A DNA stretch of 64,000 nt from Betaproteobacteria bacterium (GCA_016868315.1 VGHE01000006.1:124001-188000); one strand, 5' to 3'; shown: positions 34,479-44,321, numbered from the stretch's first letter. Notes: a model not told the origin generated them from the letters alone. Program-made: numbers and translations.

Positions 34479-35182
34479 ACATCAAAGTTGTGATAAACGG
34501 CCTGAACGTCGTCTTGCTCCTCAAGCTTCTCAATCAACTCCAGAGCATTTTGGGCGTTCTCACCATTCAACGAAATGCGGGTATCGGGCACCAGTTCGAG
34601 ACCCGCTTTTTCAAACTTGATCCCGGCCGTAACCAAGGCATCCCGCACTGCCGCAAAATCTGCGGCAACCGTATAAATTGTTGCGAAACCCTCTTCCACG
34701 ACCACATCTTCTGCGCCTGAATCGAGTGCCAATTCCATGATGCGATCTTCGCTCACTGCACCCAGTTCAACATCCAGTACACCCTTCTTCTTGAACATCC
34801 ACGCAACCGATCCCATTTCCCCCATGTTGCCGCTGTTCTTTGTGAAGATCTTGCGCAGTTCTGGATTTGTGCGATTGCGGTTGTCGGTGAGCACTTCAAC
34901 GAGAATTGCAGAACCGCCAGGTCCATAGCCTTCGTAGGTGATCTCCTCGAAGGTCATACCCTCGAGCTCGCCTGCACCTTTTTTGATGGCACGCTCAATC
35001 ACATCTTTTGGCATGTTGTTGTCGCGAGCACGGTCGACAGCCAGGCGCAATTTGGAGTTGAAGTTGGGATCGCTTCCGGTGCGGGCAGCGACCATGATTT
35101 CGCGCGCCAGCTTCGTAAAAACCCTTCCACGCGCGGCAGCACTTGCTGCCATTCGACCTGCGACAGTTGCGTGACGACCCAT
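34469..35182 (-). CDS. yebC: YebC/PmpR-family regulator
   Basis: 237 residues. Conserved YebC features: a start related to AGHSKWA (here MGRHATVAGRMAASAAARG), FTKLAREIMVAARTG, RLAVDRARDNNMPKDVIERAIKKG, YEGYGPGGSAILVEVLTDNRNRT and GNMGEMGSVAWMF. The family includes DNA-binding regulators and, in recent work, ribosome-associated translation factors. The first ten residues depart from the usual consensus. Convergent overlap of 10 bases with the SPFH gene. Confidence 0.95.
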   Translation of the reverse strand: MGRHATVAGRMAASAAARGRVFTKLAREIMVAARTGSDPNFNSKLRLAVDRARDNNMPKDVIERAIKKGAGELEGMTFEEITYEGYGPGGSAILVEVLTDNRNRTNPELRKIFTKNSGNMGEMGSVAWMFKKKGVLDVELGAVSEDRIMELALDSGAEDVVVEEGFATIYTVAADFAAVRDALVTAGIKFEKAGLELVPDTRISLNGENAQNALELIEKLEEQDDVQAVYHNFDVQE

Positions 35183-35323
35183 AGGACAACCTTCCTTTGA
35201 TACTTTTTAAAGCACTTACACTCACAACGGTTGCACTTTTTGCGACCGTCTCAAATTTGGCTCATATTTGTTACAGCGATGAGCGCGATCTGCCAAGAGA
35301 GCGACTTTGCCCCTTGCATAAGT

Positions 35324-35351
35324 TCCGATAATCTTTATCGGACTGTTTTTT
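35324..35351 (+). promoter_or_regulatory. Perfect palindrome with T-run ahead of fadI
   Basis: TCCGATAA (35324-35331), loop TCT, and TTATCGGA (35335-35342) form a perfect 8-bp inverted repeat, followed by CTG and six T (35346-35351), 33 bases before the fadI start. It contains GATAAT, a five-of-six -10 match. It is either an operator over the fad promoter or a small terminator/attenuator hairpin; the sequence alone does not decide. Confidence 0.6.
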
Positions 35352-35384
35352 CAAGACAGCACCGTATCAAATTTGGGGGGCAAC

Positions 35385-36728
35385 ATGGCGCAGAAGAAAA
35401 GCCGTTCACACTCGGAAAATGCAGAGCACAGTCAGGGAACTCCAGGGCGTGTTGCCTTGATTGGTGCAGTACGTACCCCGTTTGTTCGATCCTTTGGGGT
35501 TTTTGAACGCGAGACTCCGCTGAGCCTAAGCATACGCCCTGCCACAGAGGTGATTGCACGCACGGGAGCCAACGCCTCCGACATTGATGAGGTGATTTGG
35601 GGGGCAGTTGTTCCACAAACCAAGAACCCCAACATCGCGCGCGACATTGCGCTGTTTGCGGGTCTGCCCAAATCCATTCCCGGCTACACCCTCAACCGCG
35701 CTTGCGCGAGCTCGCTTCAAACCGTGCAGCTTGCTGCCGATGCTATTGCTGCTGGCCGCAACAGAATGGTTCTTGCTGGTGGTGTTGAAGTTCTCTCCGA
35801 TGTTCCGATCACCTTTTCAGACGAAGCGCGCCGTTTCCTGACACGTCTTTCGCGCACCAAGACGCTGAAAGAGAAATTAATGATGCTTTCGGACTTCAAT
35901 CCAAAAGCATTTCTACCCAAGCCACCTGCACTCGCCGAACCTTTCACTGGATTCACAATGGGAGAGCATGGCGAACAGATGGCCGTCAAGAACGACATTT
36001 CCCGCGACCGCCAAGATGAACTCGCCATGCGCAGCCATCACCGTGCTACTACAGCCATTGAAAAAGGCTATCTGAAAGAGGAGATTGTTCCGGTATGGTC
36101 GGGTGTCGCAAAAGAGAATTTTGTGGATGCCGACAACCTCGTACGCGGTGACACTTCTATTGAAGCTCTCTCCAAATTGAAGCCCGCGTTCGACAAGCGC
36201 AATGGAACTCTCACTGCGGGTAACTCAAGTGCGCTGACCGACGGAGCCTCAGCTGTTCTGCTCGCAAGCTCCTCCTACGCAGAGGAACATGGACTTCCCA
36301 TCATGGGCTATGTTGTCGACTCTGTGACCGTTGCAGTGGACCCACGCGATCAGCTCCTCATTGGTCCTGCTTATGCGATTCCAAGGCTTCTTCAGAAACA
36401 CAATCTGAAGCTCTCGGATGTTGGTGTCTATGAAATTCACGAAGCCTTTGCTGCCCAGGTGCTCAGCTGCCTTGATGCCATGTCCAACACACGCTTCTGT
36501 CAGGAGAAACTCGGACTCGACGGTGCGTTCGGAGTGGTGGATCCTGCCCGCATGAATATCGACGGCGGTTCAATCGCCTATGGACACCCCTTCGGTGCAA
36601 CCGGCGGACGCCTCGTTGGCCGTGCACTGCGCATCGCACAACGCACAGGCTCGCGTTACGCGGTCGTAGCCATCTGTGCGGCAGGTGGAATGGGTCAGGC
36701 CATGCTTCTTGAAGCTCCTCAACACTGA
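35385..36728 (+). CDS. fadI: Acetyl-CoA acyltransferase (thiolase) FadI
   Basis: Thiolytic last step of fatty-acid beta-oxidation: 3-ketoacyl-CoA plus CoA to acetyl-CoA and a shortened acyl-CoA. 447 residues from the ATG at 35385 with a gggggg site upstream. It has NRACASSLQT with the active-site Cys, the EIHEAFAAQVL segment, GGSIAYGHPFGATGGR with the catalytic His, and CAAGGMGQAMLLE with the second Cys. Its length and the AVRTPFVRSFG start fit FadI rather than short thiolases. fadJ follows 13 bases later. Confidence 0.94.
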   Translation: MAQKKSRSHSENAEHSQGTPGRVALIGAVRTPFVRSFGVFERETPLSLSIRPATEVIARTGANASDIDEVIWGAVVPQTKNPNIARDIALFAGLPKSIPGYTLNRACASSLQTVQLAADAIAAGRNRMVLAGGVEVLSDVPITFSDEARRFLTRLSRTKTLKEKLMMLSDFNPKAFLPKPPALAEPFTGFTMGEHGEQMAVKNDISRDRQDELAMRSHHRATTAIEKGYLKEEIVPVWSGVAKENFVDADNLVRGDTSIEALSKLKPAFDKRNGTLTAGNSSALTDGASAVLLASSSYAEEHGLPIMGYVVDSVTVAVDPRDQLLIGPAYAIPRLLQKHNLKLSDVGVYEIHEAFAAQVLSCLDAMSNTRFCQEKLGLDGAFGVVDPARMNIDGGSIAYGHPFGATGGRLVGRALRIAQRTGSRYAVVAICAAGGMGQAMLLEAPQH

Positions 36729-36741
36729 AGGAAAGACAACC

Positions 36742-38943
36742 ATGAATACTTCAATCACATCTGTGACAAAAACACTGCGCGTCTCTTGGCAAGATTCCGT
36801 CTGCATCATCGACTTCCACGACGAATCAAAATCGATGAACGCATTTTCGCGTGATATTCTTACAGATCTCGACAAGGTCGTTTCTCAGGCACTCGCTGTG
36901 CCAGGTCTTGCGGGTATCGTCATGACCTCATCGAAACCAGGGTGCTTTGCTGCGGGTGTCGACATCAGCATCTTCGACTCTCTCACAACCCAGGCAGCTG
37001 GCGAGGAAGCTTCCGCAACCTTGCATGCCCTTTTTCAGAAGTTTGCTGACGCTGAGGTTCCCACAGTCGCTGCCATCAATGGTGTTTGTTTGGGCGGTGG
37101 TCTTGAGCTCTCGTTGGCCTGCCACTACCGCATCTGCAGTTCGCACGCGAGCACTCAACTTGGGCTCCCAGAAATCCAACTCGGCCTGCTCCCTGGAGGC
37201 GGTGGCACACAGCGCTTACCACGCGTGATTGGCGTTGCACCAGCGCTCGATTTGATTCTGACGGGCAAGAAAGTTGATGCAAAGAAGGCATTAAAGCTCG
37301 GACTTGTCAGCGAGGTGGTACCAGAGAATCAACTCCTGCAACGTGCTGTCCAGCTGTGTAAAACAAACCCACCAGTCGCGCTCGAGAAAAGGAAGACGGG
37401 ATTTGGAATGCTCGGACAGGTGCGCGCGAAGGAACTCGCGGGTATCGACGTGCAAAAACTTGCGCTCGAAACCAACCCCATCGGGCGCAGTATCATTGAG
37501 CGAAAAACTCTCGAGCAAATTGAAAAGAACACGAAAGGCTTTTATCCCGCCCCCAAGAAAGCTCTTGAAGCATTGATGAAGGGACTTTCCCGCCCCTTGG
37601 CAGAGGGGCTCAAGATTGAAGCCAAGCTATTCGGTGACCTGGTCGTTACGCCCGAAAGCCGCTCACTTGTCCATATTTTTCGGATTGTCACGGCTGCAAA
37701 GAAGAACCCGTTTGACGCTGACGCTCAGAAAGCTGCGCGTGAGCAGGTTATCAATCCGCTCCTCTCTGGTGATACGTTTGTCGGAATGCTGGGTGCAGGA
37801 TTGATGGGAAGCGGCATCGCGACTGTTCTCTCCGACAAAAACATCCGCTGCGCTTTGCTCGACAGAGACGGAACAGGCGTGCAACGCGGCCTGAAAAATG
37901 TTCAGTCTTACTTTGATGAACGTCTCAAGAAACGCCGCATCAAGAAATTCGATCGCGATGCAGCAATGGGACGCATCGTACCCTCGGTGGATCTCTCAAC
38001 CTTTGCCGCCACACCGATTGTGGTCGAGGCGGTCTTCGAAGATCTCGCCGTGAAACATGACATGCTCAAACGCTGTGAGGCTGCCATCCACAACGAAGAT
38101 TTCATCTTCGCTTCCAACACATCGAGTCTGCCCATCGGTAGAATTGCAGCAGCAGCCAAAAAGCCAGAGAACGTTGTGGGCATGCACTTCTTCTCACCTG
38201 TTCCGAAAATGCCTCTTGTAGAGATCATTACAACCGAAAAAACCTCATCCAAAGCCGGATCTGCTGCATTCGACCTGGCTGCAAAAATGGGTAAGAACAT
38301 CATTGTCGTAAAGGACGGGCCAGGCTTTTATACCACCCGCATCCTCGCTTTCCTCATTGCCGAAGCACTGAATATCCTGTCCGAAGGAGCGAGCATTGAG
38401 GCGATTGATAAGGCTCTCGAAAAATTCGGAATGCCTGTGGGTCCTATCACGCTGCTCGACGAAGTTGGCATCGATGTCGGCGCGCATATCATCACAGTGC
38501 TGAAAGATGCCTTTGCAGAGAGAATTGTCATACCTGCTGAACTCGAATCCATTATCGCTGAAGATCGCAAGGGCAGGAAAAATGGGCGCGGCTTCTACAC
38601 CTACGTCGAAGGCAAGAAAGACAAACCCGATACAGGCATCTACAAACATCTCAAGCATGGCGATGACAGAAAACACTTCGACATGAAGGATATTGCCGAC
38701 CGCTGCATGTACGTGTTCATGAATGAGGCGGCGCGCTGTCTGGATGAGGGCATTATCGACTCAACTGCCACAGGTGACCTTGGTGCTATCTTTGGTTTGG
38801 GCTTCCCTCCCTTCCTCGGCGGTCCGTTCCATCACGCACAGCAGCTTGGGTATGCAAGGGTTGTTCAGACCTTAGACGAGTTGGCCGGACGCTATGGCGC
38901 GCGTTTTGCCCCGGCAGCACACTGGAAAAATTCTGCACGTTGA
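36742..38943 (+). CDS. fadJ: Multifunctional beta-oxidation enzyme FadJ (hydratase/dehydrogenase)
   Basis: 733 residues. The N-terminal enoyl-CoA hydratase domain has GGGLELSLACHYRICS and LPEIQLGLLPGGGGTQRLPR with both catalytic Glu positions. The 3-hydroxyacyl-CoA dehydrogenase domain has GAGLMGSGIATVL for NAD near 353, SNTSSLPI and GMHFFSPVPKMPLVE with the catalytic His. The C-terminal domain has PVGPITLLDEVGIDVG and FGLGFPPFLGGPF. The HFFSPV form matches FadJ rather than FadB. Forms a complex with FadI, encoded just upstream. Confidence 0.95.
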   Translation: MNTSITSVTKTLRVSWQDSVCIIDFHDESKSMNAFSRDILTDLDKVVSQALAVPGLAGIVMTSSKPGCFAAGVDISIFDSLTTQAAGEEASATLHALFQKFADAEVPTVAAINGVCLGGGLELSLACHYRICSSHASTQLGLPEIQLGLLPGGGGTQRLPRVIGVAPALDLILTGKKVDAKKALKLGLVSEVVPENQLLQRAVQLCKTNPPVALEKRKTGFGMLGQVRAKELAGIDVQKLALETNPIGRSIIERKTLEQIEKNTKGFYPAPKKALEALMKGLSRPLAEGLKIEAKLFGDLVVTPESRSLVHIFRIVTAAKKNPFDADAQKAAREQVINPLLSGDTFVGMLGAGLMGSGIATVLSDKNIRCALLDRDGTGVQRGLKNVQSYFDERLKKRRIKKFDRDAAMGRIVPSVDLSTFAATPIVVEAVFEDLAVKHDMLKRCEAAIHNEDFIFASNTSSLPIGRIAAAAKKPENVVGMHFFSPVPKMPLVEIITTEKTSSKAGSAAFDLAAKMGKNIIVVKDGPGFYTTRILAFLIAEALNILSEGASIEAIDKALEKFGMPVGPITLLDEVGIDVGAHIITVLKDAFAERIVIPAELESIIAEDRKGRKNGRGFYTYVEGKKDKPDTGIYKHLKHGDDRKHFDMKDIADRCMYVFMNEAARCLDEGIIDSTATGDLGAIFGLGFPPFLGGPFHHAQQLGYARVVQTLDELAGRYGARFAPAAHWKNSAR

Positions 38944-38971
38944 TCTGCAAGTCTGACGGAATCCGGAAAAT

Positions 38972-38997
38972 GAGCTCAGTTCCAGGTGTCTGGGCTC
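38972..38997 (+). other. Hairpin after fadJ, no T-run
   Basis: GAGCTCAG (38972-38979) pairs with CTGGGCTC (38990-38997) with one T-G pair. No T-run follows, so it is a weak terminator candidate for fadIJ. Confidence 0.35.
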
Positions 38998-39044
38998 CGA
39001 TCCCCAGCAAGGCCACTTGATGGTTTAAAGAGGAAGTGGAACAG

Positions 39045-40061
39045 ATGGTCAGGTTATTTGGCCTGAAAACTGAAGCAGATTATCTCGCTCGTGTGATGCC
39101 AGTTTGCGCATCGTTGGCTTTCATTGCCTGCGAAACTTCGCCCCCTCAAGTGCGCACGGCTGTGCCCATCACCTGGGGAGAATCCAACACACTGCAGCTC
39201 TCCTCTCAAACGGACGCCATGACTCAGCCCTGGCGCAAGATCGTCGTCTTGACCAGGGGTGTGCTAACCATAGGACTACAGTCCAACAGCGACGCCAGCC
39301 GGATGCGCCTCAATGTGAAAAACGAGACTGGCAAGCGCAGCATCTTTCAAAAAGATATCGAACTTGCTCCGCGCTCGCCTTTGAACATCACATTGAATGT
39401 GGATGCCGGCACCTACTACATGGTGCTCGAACCTCTCGAGGGACAAGCAGTCAACGCAGCTTTGGCAGCACGCTTTCAGCCCGAAGACCCTGATGCACTC
39501 TCCGGTGCCGACAAAGGCAGAGAGGGCGCGCAGCAACTCGTAACCGCTCAGGCCAAAGAGGGAGCGGTCAGCTTCCGCGACGGTAACCGCACCGACTGGT
39601 TCCGCTACGATGCGAGCACTGCAGAGACGCTGCAAATCCGCTTTCAAACCATCGATCAAGCCAAAGGGGTGAAGGCTGAATGCATCACCCCAACAGGCCT
39701 GAGTTTCGAATTGACGGGTCAGGACAAGCTCGTTTTGCGGGAAGCAGGGACAGTGTGGTTCCGTGTGTTCGCAGATCAAGCCGATTCCGGTGGTGGCTAT
39801 AAACTCACGACCTTTAGCTCACCTTTTCTTGGGACAGAGCGAAAAGGATTGATTCTGAAATTCAACGGGCAGAATGCGACCATTAATATGGGAACCGAGG
39901 ACGGCGTGCGCGAGGGACTTAAGGGTTACATCCAACGCCCGGATGGCACACTGGTGGACTTTGTTATCGACAAAGCCCTCCAGCGGAGTTCCTCTGCAAA
40001 GTCGGCAACCACGTTCAAACAAATGGATTTGAACCTGACTGTGCACTTCGAGCGCAAGTGA
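39045..40061 (+). CDS. Probable lipoprotein of unknown function
   Basis: 338 residues from the ATG at 39045 with agaggaag 8 bases upstream. The hydrophobic region ends AFIAC, a possible lipobox, although the signal stretch is short and starts late. The middle has beta-rich segments (TYYMVLEPLEG, TDWFRYDAS, VWFRVFADQADSGGGYKLTTFS) that resemble PPC-type domains, and the C-terminal ATINMGTEDGVREGLKGYI resembles the small C-terminal beta domain of FlgT-type proteins. Convergent with the cyclophilin gene. Confidence 0.6.
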   Translation: MVRLFGLKTEADYLARVMPVCASLAFIACETSPPQVRTAVPITWGESNTLQLSSQTDAMTQPWRKIVVLTRGVLTIGLQSNSDASRMRLNVKNETGKRSIFQKDIELAPRSPLNITLNVDAGTYYMVLEPLEGQAVNAALAARFQPEDPDALSGADKGREGAQQLVTAQAKEGAVSFRDGNRTDWFRYDASTAETLQIRFQTIDQAKGVKAECITPTGLSFELTGQDKLVLREAGTVWFRVFADQADSGGGYKLTTFSSPFLGTERKGLILKFNGQNATINMGTEDGVREGLKGYIQRPDGTLVDFVIDKALQRSSSAKSATTFKQMDLNLTVHFERK

Positions 40062-40066
40062 AGATT

Positions 40067-40732
40067 TCACTCTGCCTTGGCTGATTCAATCACGATAGAC
40101 TTCATTGGAACATCTTTGTGCATTCCAAACGAACCCGTCTTGGTCGTTGCGATGTCGTCGACAATATTCATACCTTCAACAATCTTGCCAAAAACCGTGT
40201 AGCCACCGCCGTTGGGGTAATCGAGGAAAGAGTTGTCTGTGTGGTTGATGAAGAACTGTGCCGTGGCAGAGTTCACATCTGAGGTGCGTGCCATCGCAAC
40301 TGTGCCGCGCAGATTCTTAAGTCCATTGCTGGCTTCAGATTTGATGGGTGCTTTGGTTGGCTTTTGAGTCATCTTTTCATCAAAACCGCCACCTTGGATC
40401 ATGAACTTGTCGATCACGCGGTGGAAAATTGTTCCATTGTAATGACCCGACTTCACATAGCTGAGAAAGTTCTCGACCGAGATGGGAGCTTTCTCTTTGT
40501 CGAGCTCGATTTTGATTGTGCCCTTGTTGGTCACCATGGTCACAACGACTGCATTGGCATTCATCTTCTTTACCTCTTTGGTGGCTGTTTTTTCTTTCTT
40601 GGTTTCTTTCTTTTCAGTTTTCTTGGCTGCTGCTGCATCTGTCTTTTGCTCGGCTGCCGCATAACCCGTGCTGGCCAGCAAAATTCCGCCAACGACAGCC
40701 AAAGAACGAACAAAAATCTTCTGAAATTTCAT
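40067..40732 (-). CDS. Exported cyclophilin-type peptidyl-prolyl isomerase
   Basis: 221 residues from the ATG at 40732 (ggagga 5 bases upstream). A signal peptide ends near GYAAA (about 27), then comes a 30-residue Lys/Glu/Thr-rich linker, then a compact PpiA/PpiB-type domain: [35 protein letters not shown] with the catalytic Arg, [16 protein letters not shown] and [12 protein letters not shown]. It should catalyse proline isomerisation in periplasmic proteins. The charged linker may tether it to the envelope. Confidence 0.92.
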   Translation of the reverse strand: MKFQKIFVRSLAVVGGILLASTGYAAAEQKTDAAAAKKTEKKETKKEKTATKEVKKMNANAVVVTMVTNKGTIKIELDKEKAPISVENFLSYVKSGHYNGTIFHRVIDKFMIQGGGFDEKMTQKPTKAPIKSEASNGLKNLRGTVAMARTSDVNSATAQFFINHTDNSFLDYPNGGGYTVFGKIVEGMNIVDDIATTKTGSFGMHKDVPMKSIVIESAKAE

Positions 40733-40813
40733 GAAATCCTCCGTGGTTTTCACTCAAATGGTTCATACCTTTTCGGGCCGGTTCGAGAATCCTCACGAAT
40801 CCGACCAAAACAA

Positions 40814-42760
40814 TCAATGCTGGTTAACATCGAGACCCCAAAAAACTCCACACTCCTCTTTCACAAGTGCTGCAAATTGAGCTGGAGTCATGGGTTCACG
40901 GTTCTTGCCGTCGCGGTAGCGCGGAGTCAGTGTGCGGTTCTCAACTTCCTTATCACCGATAACAAGCATGTAAGGAATTTTGCTGACCTGAGCGTCACGC
41001 ACTTTTGCCGAGAGCGTATCGTTGCTAAAATCAGTGTCCACGCGCAGACCTGCTGCGAACAGTTCGGCACGCACCTTTTCGCCCCATTCAACACACGTTT
41101 CTTTCACGGTGACGATGCGCGCCTGCACAGGGCAAAGCCCGAGCGGGAAATGTCCTGCCGTGTGCTCAATGAACACGCCCATGAAACGCTCAACAGAGCC
41201 AAGCACAGCGCGGTGAATCATCACCGGAACCTCAGGCTTATTGGCAGCCGAGACGTACGATGCACCCAAGCGAGCTGCTGTCTGGAAGTCGAGCTGGATC
41301 GTTGCACACTGGTGGAAACGACCGATAGCATCTTTGACCTTGATATCGATTTTAGGACCGTAGAAAGCGCCGTCGCCTGGGTTCAAAATAAAGTCGATAC
41401 CCTCCGACTTCAAAGCCTCAAACAACGCAGTTTCTGCCGTGTCCCACAATTCCTCTGCACCCACTCGCTTTTCCGGGCGAGTGGAAAGATAAAAGCGCAC
41501 CTCTTCGAACGTGAGATCGCGATACGCCTCGCGCACAAAACGCAGTGCCAGTTTCATTTCGGTTTGGATTTGGTCGGGTGTGCAGAAAATATGGCCGTCA
41601 TCTTGAGTGATACGACGCACGCGCGTCAGGCCATGAACCGTCCCGCTCAGCTCGTTACGGTGAACCACCCCAAATTCGGCATAGCGCATGGGCAGCTCGC
41701 GATAACTGCGCAAGCCGGTTTGGAAGACCTTCACGTGCGCCGGGCAGCTCATCGGCTTAATGGCGTATTGTTGTTCGTCGACCTCGGTGAAGAACATGTT
41801 TTCACGATAGTTGTCGTAATGGCCACTCATCTTCCACAAATCAACGTTCATAACCTGGGGAGTGTGGATCTCACGAAAACCGAATTCAGCCTGCTTGCGT
41901 CGAATATAGTTTTGCAACAACACAAACAGCTTTGCGCCGTTGGGAAGAAAGAATGGTGCACCTACGGCAGACTCAGGAATCAGCGTGAACAATTCGAGCT
42001 GCTTTCCAAGCAGCACATGGTCGCGCTTTTTAGCTTCCTCGAGCATATGCAAATACGCGTCGAGATCTTTTTTGTTCGCCCAGGCTGTTCCGTAGATGCG
42101 TGTTAGCTGATCGTTATCTTTGTTGGCGCGCCAGTACGCTCCTGCGATGCTCATCAACTTAAAGGCACCGAGCTTGCCGGTGCTCGGAACGTGCGGACCG
42201 CGGCACAAGTCGCCCCAGCCACCCATCTCGTAGATTTTGATGTCTTCGCCTTCAGGAATATCGGTCACGATCTCGGCTTTGAATTTTTCGCCGATGCCTC
42301 TGAAATGCGAGATTGCCTCCGAACGCGACACCACACGCGGTGTCACCTTGAAGTCTTTGCTCACAATCTCGGTCATCTTTTTCTCGATGGATTCAAAATC
42401 ATTCGAGCTGATTTTTATTCCCTCGGGAGGTTTAACATCGTAGTAGAACTGATTCTCCACAACGGGTCCAAAAGTGATTTGGGTTCCGGGGAAAACATCT
42501 TGAATTGCCATGGCCATCAGGTGAGCCGTCGAGTGGCGAATGACCTCGAGCCCTGCAGCTGAATTTGCAACGATGATTTCGATCTTCTCACCGCCCTTCA
42601 ATTCCGCGCTGAGGTCGCTCAACTTGCCATCGATTTTTCCGGCCACTGCGCTTTTAGCAAGTCCTGGGCCGATGTTGAGTGCCAAGTCTGCCAATGTGCA
42701 AGGAGGGGTCAAAGTGCGGGTGGAACCATCGGGCAAAGAGACGCTAACTTGTGAACTCAA
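40814..42760 (-). CDS. thrS: Threonyl-tRNA synthetase
   Basis: Class II synthetase that charges tRNA-Thr. 648 residues, full bacterial length. An N-terminal TGS domain, the editing domain with HSTAHLMAMA and DLCRGPHVPSTG, the catalytic core with PMSCPAHVKVFQ and zinc-ligand residues, motif 2 RNELSGTVHGLTRVRRITQDD, and the C-terminal anticodon domain are visible. The start is a TTG at 42760 with ggagg 8 bases upstream; the nearby ATG is one base from the site and stops after seven codons. 54 bases downstream of the Nudix gene. Confidence 0.95.
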   Translation of the reverse strand: MSSQVSVSLPDGSTRTLTPPCTLADLALNIGPGLAKSAVAGKIDGKLSDLSAELKGGEKIEIIVANSAAGLEVIRHSTAHLMAMAIQDVFPGTQITFGPVVENQFYYDVKPPEGIKISSNDFESIEKKMTEIVSKDFKVTPRVVSRSEAISHFRGIGEKFKAEIVTDIPEGEDIKIYEMGGWGDLCRGPHVPSTGKLGAFKLMSIAGAYWRANKDNDQLTRIYGTAWANKKDLDAYLHMLEEAKKRDHVLLGKQLELFTLIPESAVGAPFFLPNGAKLFVLLQNYIRRKQAEFGFREIHTPQVMNVDLWKMSGHYDNYRENMFFTEVDEQQYAIKPMSCPAHVKVFQTGLRSYRELPMRYAEFGVVHRNELSGTVHGLTRVRRITQDDGHIFCTPDQIQTEMKLALRFVREAYRDLTFEEVRFYLSTRPEKRVGAEELWDTAETALFEALKSEGIDFILNPGDGAFYGPKIDIKVKDAIGRFHQCATIQLDFQTAARLGASYVSAANKPEVPVMIHRAVLGSVERFMGVFIEHTAGHFPLGLCPVQARIVTVKETCVEWGEKVRAELFAAGLRVDTDFSNDTLSAKVRDAQVSKIPYMLVIGDKEVENRTLTPRYRDGKNREPMTPAQFAALVKEECGVFWGLDVNQH

Positions 42761-42814
42761 AACTCATTCCTCCACATAAAGGCAAAACGTGCGCCCGCTG
42801 TATTTATTCCAGCG

Positions 42815-43324
42815 TCAGGGGTGACGCAACACATCGGTGAGCAAGATGCGGTGACGCTCGAGAATACCCTCCAGCCCCGCCAACTCTTCAAAACTGAACC
42901 AAGCAATCTCTTCGATTTCGGACTCTTGCATCTTCCAGTGAGCTATTTCTGAGCTATTCGCAACACCCTGGAGCTCGAAGACCAGCTCGAGGAGGGCAAA
43001 CCGCTCGCTTTGAAGGGTGTGCCTTAGAGTAAAAGACCGCTGCGAGACAATGACCCAGTCCAGTTCCTCGCAGAGCTCCCGCAAAAGAGCACATTCAGGT
43101 GACTCGGGCCAGGCAGCCAAGCCACCCGGCAGTCCCCATGGTTTGACCCTGCCCTTATGCCTGAGAAGACAGACTCTTCCCTGGGCATCGCGGATGACTG
43201 CGAGCACCCCAACGTTCCAGCGAGGCGCAAAAAAACGGAGCCAGAAACGAACAATGAGCATCCTCACGCGCACTGCCCAAACGTGGGCACGCTTGCCCTC
43301 CTGCCTTTGTTCCGTGTAAGTCAT
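42815..43324 (-). CDS. Nudix hydrolase
   Basis: 169 residues. The Nudix box is complete: GGLAAWPESPECALLRELCEEL, seen as Gly, five residues, Glu, seven residues, then REL-x-EE-L, near residues 66-88. It should hydrolyse a nucleoside diphosphate linked to another group; the substrate cannot be told from sequence. It lies upstream of thrS on the same strand and is divergent from fabD with only 39 bases between starts. Confidence 0.9.
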   Translation of the reverse strand: MTYTEQRQEGKRAHVWAVRVRMLIVRFWLRFFAPRWNVGVLAVIRDAQGRVCLLRHKGRVKPWGLPGGLAAWPESPECALLRELCEELDWVIVSQRSFTLRHTLQSERFALLELVFELQGVANSSEIAHWKMQESEIEEIAWFSFEELAGLEGILERHRILLTDVLRHP

Positions 43325-43363
43325 CGGTCTTGCCCATTGTTGAGCGAGAAAGGTGAGTTACAT

Positions 43364-44317
43364 ATGGACGTTTCGAACATCGTCATGCTTTTTCCCGGAC
43401 AAGGAAGTCAAAGTGTCGGTATGGGCCGTGAGCTCGCCGAGAATTTCTCCGAATATCGCCAGGCGCTCGCGGAAGCCTCCGATGCGTTGGGCTTCAATAT
43501 GGAGAGGCTCTGCTTAGAAGATCCACAACAGCAACTCAATCTGACAGAATACACACAACCTGCCCTGCTTGCGAGCAGCGTAGCAACACACCGTGTGCTC
43601 AGTTCGCGTGCGAACCTCAAAGGTGTGAGCACGGTTGCTGGGCATAGCTTGGGCGAATATTCGGCTCTGGTGTGCTCGGGATCACTGAATTTCGCCGACG
43701 CCCTCAAGGCTGTGCGGTTCCGCGGACAGGCGATGCAGCGAGCCGTGCCTGTGGGCGTCGGAGCTATGGCTGCCTACGTCGGAACCCAGGTCGAAAAGGT
43801 GGTGGCGTTGTGCAAGGAGCTCAGTAGCCCCCATGCAAGCGTTGAACCTGTGAATTTTAACTCGCGCACTCAAGTTGTTCTCAGTGGACACAAGGCAGCC
43901 GTAGACGCTGCGGTCAGCCGGATTGCAGCTGAGAAACTCGGACGCGGCATTCCGCTTTCCGTAAGCGCCCCCTTCCATTCCAGCCTGATGCAACCTGCAG
44001 CTCAGGAAATGGCAAACTACCTTGAAAGTGTTGCCATGAAACCTTTGAACCTGCCCATCTACGCCAACGTCGATGCTCAGAAATACGCAGCTGTCGCCTA
44101 CACCAAGACTCAACTTGTGCGGCAAATCGCAAGTGCCGTGCTGTGGACACAAACACTCGATGCCATTCAGTCCAGCGAGAAGCCAACCCTTTGGCTGGAA
44201 GTTGGAACAGGAAGTGTGCTGCAAGGACTCGTAAAGAAAACACTCGACAACAGCGCCTGCGCAGGTACACAGGATGTTGAGTCGATGAAAAATATCCTCA
44301 ACGCACTGGGAGCATGA
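43364..44317 (+). CDS. fabD: Malonyl-CoA:ACP transacylase
   Basis: Loads malonyl groups from CoA onto acyl carrier protein for fatty-acid synthesis. 317 residues. FPGQGSQSVGMGRELA at the start, GHSLGEYSALVCSG with the catalytic Ser near residue 90, the Arg-containing RFRGQAMQRAV segment, and SAPFHSSLMQPA with the catalytic His near 200. Start ATG at 43364 with aaggtgag upstream. The map gene begins 4 bases after its stop; the other fab genes are not nearby. Confidence 0.95.
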   Translation: MDVSNIVMLFPGQGSQSVGMGRELAENFSEYRQALAEASDALGFNMERLCLEDPQQQLNLTEYTQPALLASSVATHRVLSSRANLKGVSTVAGHSLGEYSALVCSGSLNFADALKAVRFRGQAMQRAVPVGVGAMAAYVGTQVEKVVALCKELSSPHASVEPVNFNSRTQVVLSGHKAAVDAAVSRIAAEKLGRGIPLSVSAPFHSSLMQPAAQEMANYLESVAMKPLNLPIYANVDAQKYAAVAYTKTQLVRQIASAVLWTQTLDAIQSSEKPTLWLEVGTGSVLQGLVKKTLDNSACAGTQDVESMKNILNALGA

Positions 44318-44321
44318 GCGG

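Noticed and set aside
40364-42106. 580-codon plus-strand open frame
   Set aside because: It lies antisense to the clearly conserved cyclophilin and thrS genes; its Cys/His-rich composition is typical of a shadow frame.
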